A stretch of DNA of 64,000 nt from Agrobacterium sp. AGB01 (GTDB lineage Bacteria > Pseudomonadota > Alphaproteobacteria > Rhizobiales > Rhizobiaceae): NCBI RefSeq assembly GCF_014851585.1, contig NZ_JACVAB010000001.1:1240001-1304000 (forward strand), read 5' to 3'. Within the stretch, counting starts at the first letter, position 1. Each line of letters opens with the position of its first letter. The position numbers and the translations under genes are program-made. The notes below the pieces were generated by a model, which saw only the letters and a list, made by a program, of their open reading frames with translations, was not told the origin of the DNA and ran no database searches. This document shows positions 62,428 through 64,000 of this stretch, one piece after another.

Positions 62428-63219
62428 TCAGCTGGCGAAGTTGAAGAAACCGCAAACCGGCACATGGTCCGATGGCTTTTCCCAGGCGCGCACATGTTTC
62501 TCGATCGAAACAGCCTGCAATTTGTCAGAGGCTTCCGGCGACAACATCAGGTGGTCGATGCGAATGCCGTTGTTCTTTGGCCATGCGCCAGCCTGGTAAT
62601 CCCAAAAGGAATAAAGTCCCGCCGCATCGGTTGTCGCACGGGCCGCATCCACAAAACCGAGATTTTCCAGACGGCGGAAACTCTGCCGTGTCTGCGGCAG
62701 AAACAGCGCGTCGCCTTCCCAGACCTTCGGGTCGTGGCAGTCATAGGGTTCGGGAATGACGTTATAGTCTCCGGCCAGAATGAACGGCTCTTCAAGCTCC
62801 AGACGTTCAGCTGCATAGGCGCGCAGCCGCTCCATCCAGCGCAGCTTATAGGGGTATTTTACCGGGTCGTCCGGCGGGTTGCCGTTTGGCAGGTAAAGCG
62901 AGCAGACGCGAATGACGCCGCCCTTGACCGAGAATACACCTTCAATAAAGCGGGCCTGTTCATCGGTATCATCACCTGGAAGGCCACGGCGCACTTCGTC
63001 CGGCTTGATCTTAGAGAGAAGCGCAACGCCATTGAAGCCCTTCTGGCCATGTGTTTCCACGTGGTAGCCGAGGGCTTCGATTTCGAGGCGAGGGAAACCT
63101 TCATCAACGGACTTGATTTCCTGCAGACAGGCGATGTCCGGACTGGAATCCTTCAGCCACTGGCAAAGGTTTTCAATGCGTGCCTTGACGCCGTTGATGT
63201 TCCATGTGGCGATTTTCAT
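62428..63219 (-). CDS. xth: Exodeoxyribonuclease III
   Basis: The 263-aa enzyme is an AP endonuclease and 3'-5' exonuclease of the exonuclease III/APE family acting in base excision repair. Visible motifs: MKIATWNINGVKARIENL (1-18), DIACLQEIKSVDEGFP (metal ligand Glu near 35), GDYNVIPEPYDCHDP and NNGIRIDHLMLSP, ending with SDHVPV (catalytic Asp-His pair). The start at 63219 has GGGGT upstream and gives the correct N-terminus. It faces exoR tail-to-tail. Confidence 0.95.
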   Translation of the reverse strand: MKIATWNINGVKARIENLCQWLKDSSPDIACLQEIKSVDEGFPRLEIEALGYHVETHGQKGFNGVALLSKIKPDEVRRGLPGDDTDEQARFIEGVFSVKGGVIRVCSLYLPNGNPPDDPVKYPYKLRWMERLRAYAAERLELEEPFILAGDYNVIPEPYDCHDPKVWEGDALFLPQTRQSFRRLENLGFVDAARATTDAAGLYSFWDYQAGAWPKNNGIRIDHLMLSPEASDKLQAVSIEKHVRAWEKPSDHVPVCGFFNFAS

Positions 63220-63305
63220 CGGATACCCCGTTTTTCTCAAGGTCTATCTTTACCCGATGAAAAGGCAATTGACACCCGTTTTACCGCTGAACTCACAGGA
63301 AGGGT

Positions 63306-63638
63306 TTAAACGGAAAAACTCGTTCCACATCCGCAACTTGCAACCGCATTCGGATTCTTTATCTGAAAGGATTGACCGAGAAGATTATCGACGAAGTCGA
63401 TCTCGGAGCCGGCCATGTAGATCAGCGACATGCTGTCGATCAGAACCTTGGCATTGTCGCGTTCAATCACCACGTCGTCGTCGGCCTGTGTGTCCTCAAG
63501 GTCAAACTTGTAGGAGAAACCGGAACAGCCGCCACCTTCCACGGAAACGCGAAGGGCCTGCTTGCCGGCGTCTGCGCTGACGATTTCGGCGATTCTCTTG
63601 GCGGCCGATTCGGAAAGGGTTACGTCTATCTGTGTCAT
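63306..63638 (-). CDS. erpA: Iron-sulfur cluster insertion protein ErpA
   Basis: The 110-aa A-type carrier protein has the conserved Cys ligands in VSVEGGGCSGFSYKF (near 38) and in SCGCGTSFSV at the C-terminus. It delivers Fe-S clusters to apo-proteins. Length is typical. It is read leftward and lies 86 bp upstream of xth, so the two could be cotranscribed. Confidence 0.95.
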   Translation of the reverse strand: MTQIDVTLSESAAKRIAEIVSADAGKQALRVSVEGGGCSGFSYKFDLEDTQADDDVVIERDNAKVLIDSMSLIYMAGSEIDFVDNLLGQSFQIKNPNAVASCGCGTSFSV

Positions 63639-63823
63639 GTTGTCCTCATGGCCGGGGTCAAGGTCCGGAGAGATTTGTTTAAACGCAATTATAAAACACT
63701 CAAAGAAGAGGTCTATACCCTGCTTGAAGGAAAAGTCTGTGTTTCCGTTACTATGCGACAGGCCTTAGCATAGGTATGAATGTGGGTGTGAAACGTCAAT
63801 GGCAGTCGAGAACAGGGTGAGAC

Positions 63824-64000
63824 ATGAGAATTGATCAGCGTGCATTGGGTTTTGGAAGCGGTGAGAGGGCAGTGTTTGCTGCTGACCCGTGGACGACACG
63901 CGGCCGCCTTTTTCCTGAACCATCCAGCCTGACCCGTTCCGAATTCCAGCGCGACCGTGACCGCATCGTGCACACAACGGCGTTCCGCCGGTTGAAACAC
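63824..64000 (+). CDS. dgt: dGTP triphosphohydrolase-like protein, start only
   Basis: The first 59 codons are open to the window edge. The sequence includes [36 protein letters not shown], the N-terminal pattern of deoxyguanosinetriphosphate triphosphohydrolase-like HD-domain proteins. The erpA-dgt divergent order is common in rhizobia. CAGGGTGAGAC precedes the ATG. The HD catalytic residues would lie beyond the edge. Confidence 0.85.
   Translation, partial: MRIDQRALGFGSGERAVFAADPWTTRGRLFPEPSSLTRSEFQRDRDRIVHTTAFRRLKH

Overview
The window looks like chromosomal DNA of a Rhizobiaceae bacterium (Agrobacterium/Rhizobium/Allorhizobium type; the genus cannot be fixed from sequence alone). Reasons: an ExoR-type exopolysaccharide regulator, a PopZ (DUF2497) protein, a vitamin B12-dependent class II ribonucleotide reductase together with a B12-riboswitch-controlled metE, rhizobial CTTGAC-type -35 elements, moderately high GC with alphaproteobacterial gene neighbours (pcm - popZ - valS - OmpP1 - exoR - xth - erpA - dgt), and three copies of a cruciform intergenic repeat of the rhizobial RIME kind.

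Layout. 1-9.3 kb: tRNA-Lys, a GlsB-type membrane protein, a DUF3772/MscS mechanosensitive channel, a dimethylglycine/sarcosine dehydrogenase-like flavoprotein, a double-receiver protein and a class III nucleotide cyclase. 9.3-26.2 kb: a large divergent cluster for scavenging sulfur from organosulfur compounds. The left arm (minus) reads binding protein - two permeases - double ATPase - SsuD-like monooxygenase - Eis-like acetyltransferase. The right arm (plus) reads binding protein - double ATPase - two permeases - SfnB/DszC-like flavin enzyme - luciferase-like protein - DszA/NtaA-like monooxygenase. The two arms meet at a 328-bp promoter region rich in dyads. 26.2-29 kb: a GntR/FadR regulator and CynX-type MFS operon flanked by RIME-like repeats; the core of the GntR operator recurs in the sulfur promoter. 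29-30 kb: an AT-richer orphan gene and a probable small RNA. 30-34.8 kb: nrdJ with a textbook NrdR box upstream. 34.8-37 kb: a SoxR-controlled divergent pair in which the MFS gene is broken by a deletion. 37-41.8 kb: gpt, alkaline phosphatase, an FNR/FixK-controlled universal stress protein, a CinA-like protein and wrbA. 41.8-48.3 kb: metE under a cobalamin riboswitch, then lldR-lldD-dld for both lactate enantiomers with an LldR operator. 48.4-54 kb: an accessory stretch after tRNA-Cys holding three tandem 71-aa paralogues, other small unknown genes, a DUF2441 protein, an NTF2-like protein and a lipocalin. 54-64 kb: core genes pcm, popZ, valS, an OmpP1/FadL porin, exoR, xth, erpA and the start of dgt.

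The most coherent system is the organosulfur cluster: two peptide-type ABC importers and at least three flavin-dependent C-S or S-oxidising enzymes. It appears to be controlled from one shared control region, and probably by the GntR factor encoded 10 kb away. No FMN reductase lies inside it. The least explained elements are the tandem 71-aa family, the orphan gene at 29 kb with a plus-strand terminator-ended transcript beside it, and the double receiver with complementary active-site substitutions. Start codons were revised where a Shine-Dalgarno sequence or signal peptide argued for a later start. All functions are inferred by reading sequence; no database search was run.
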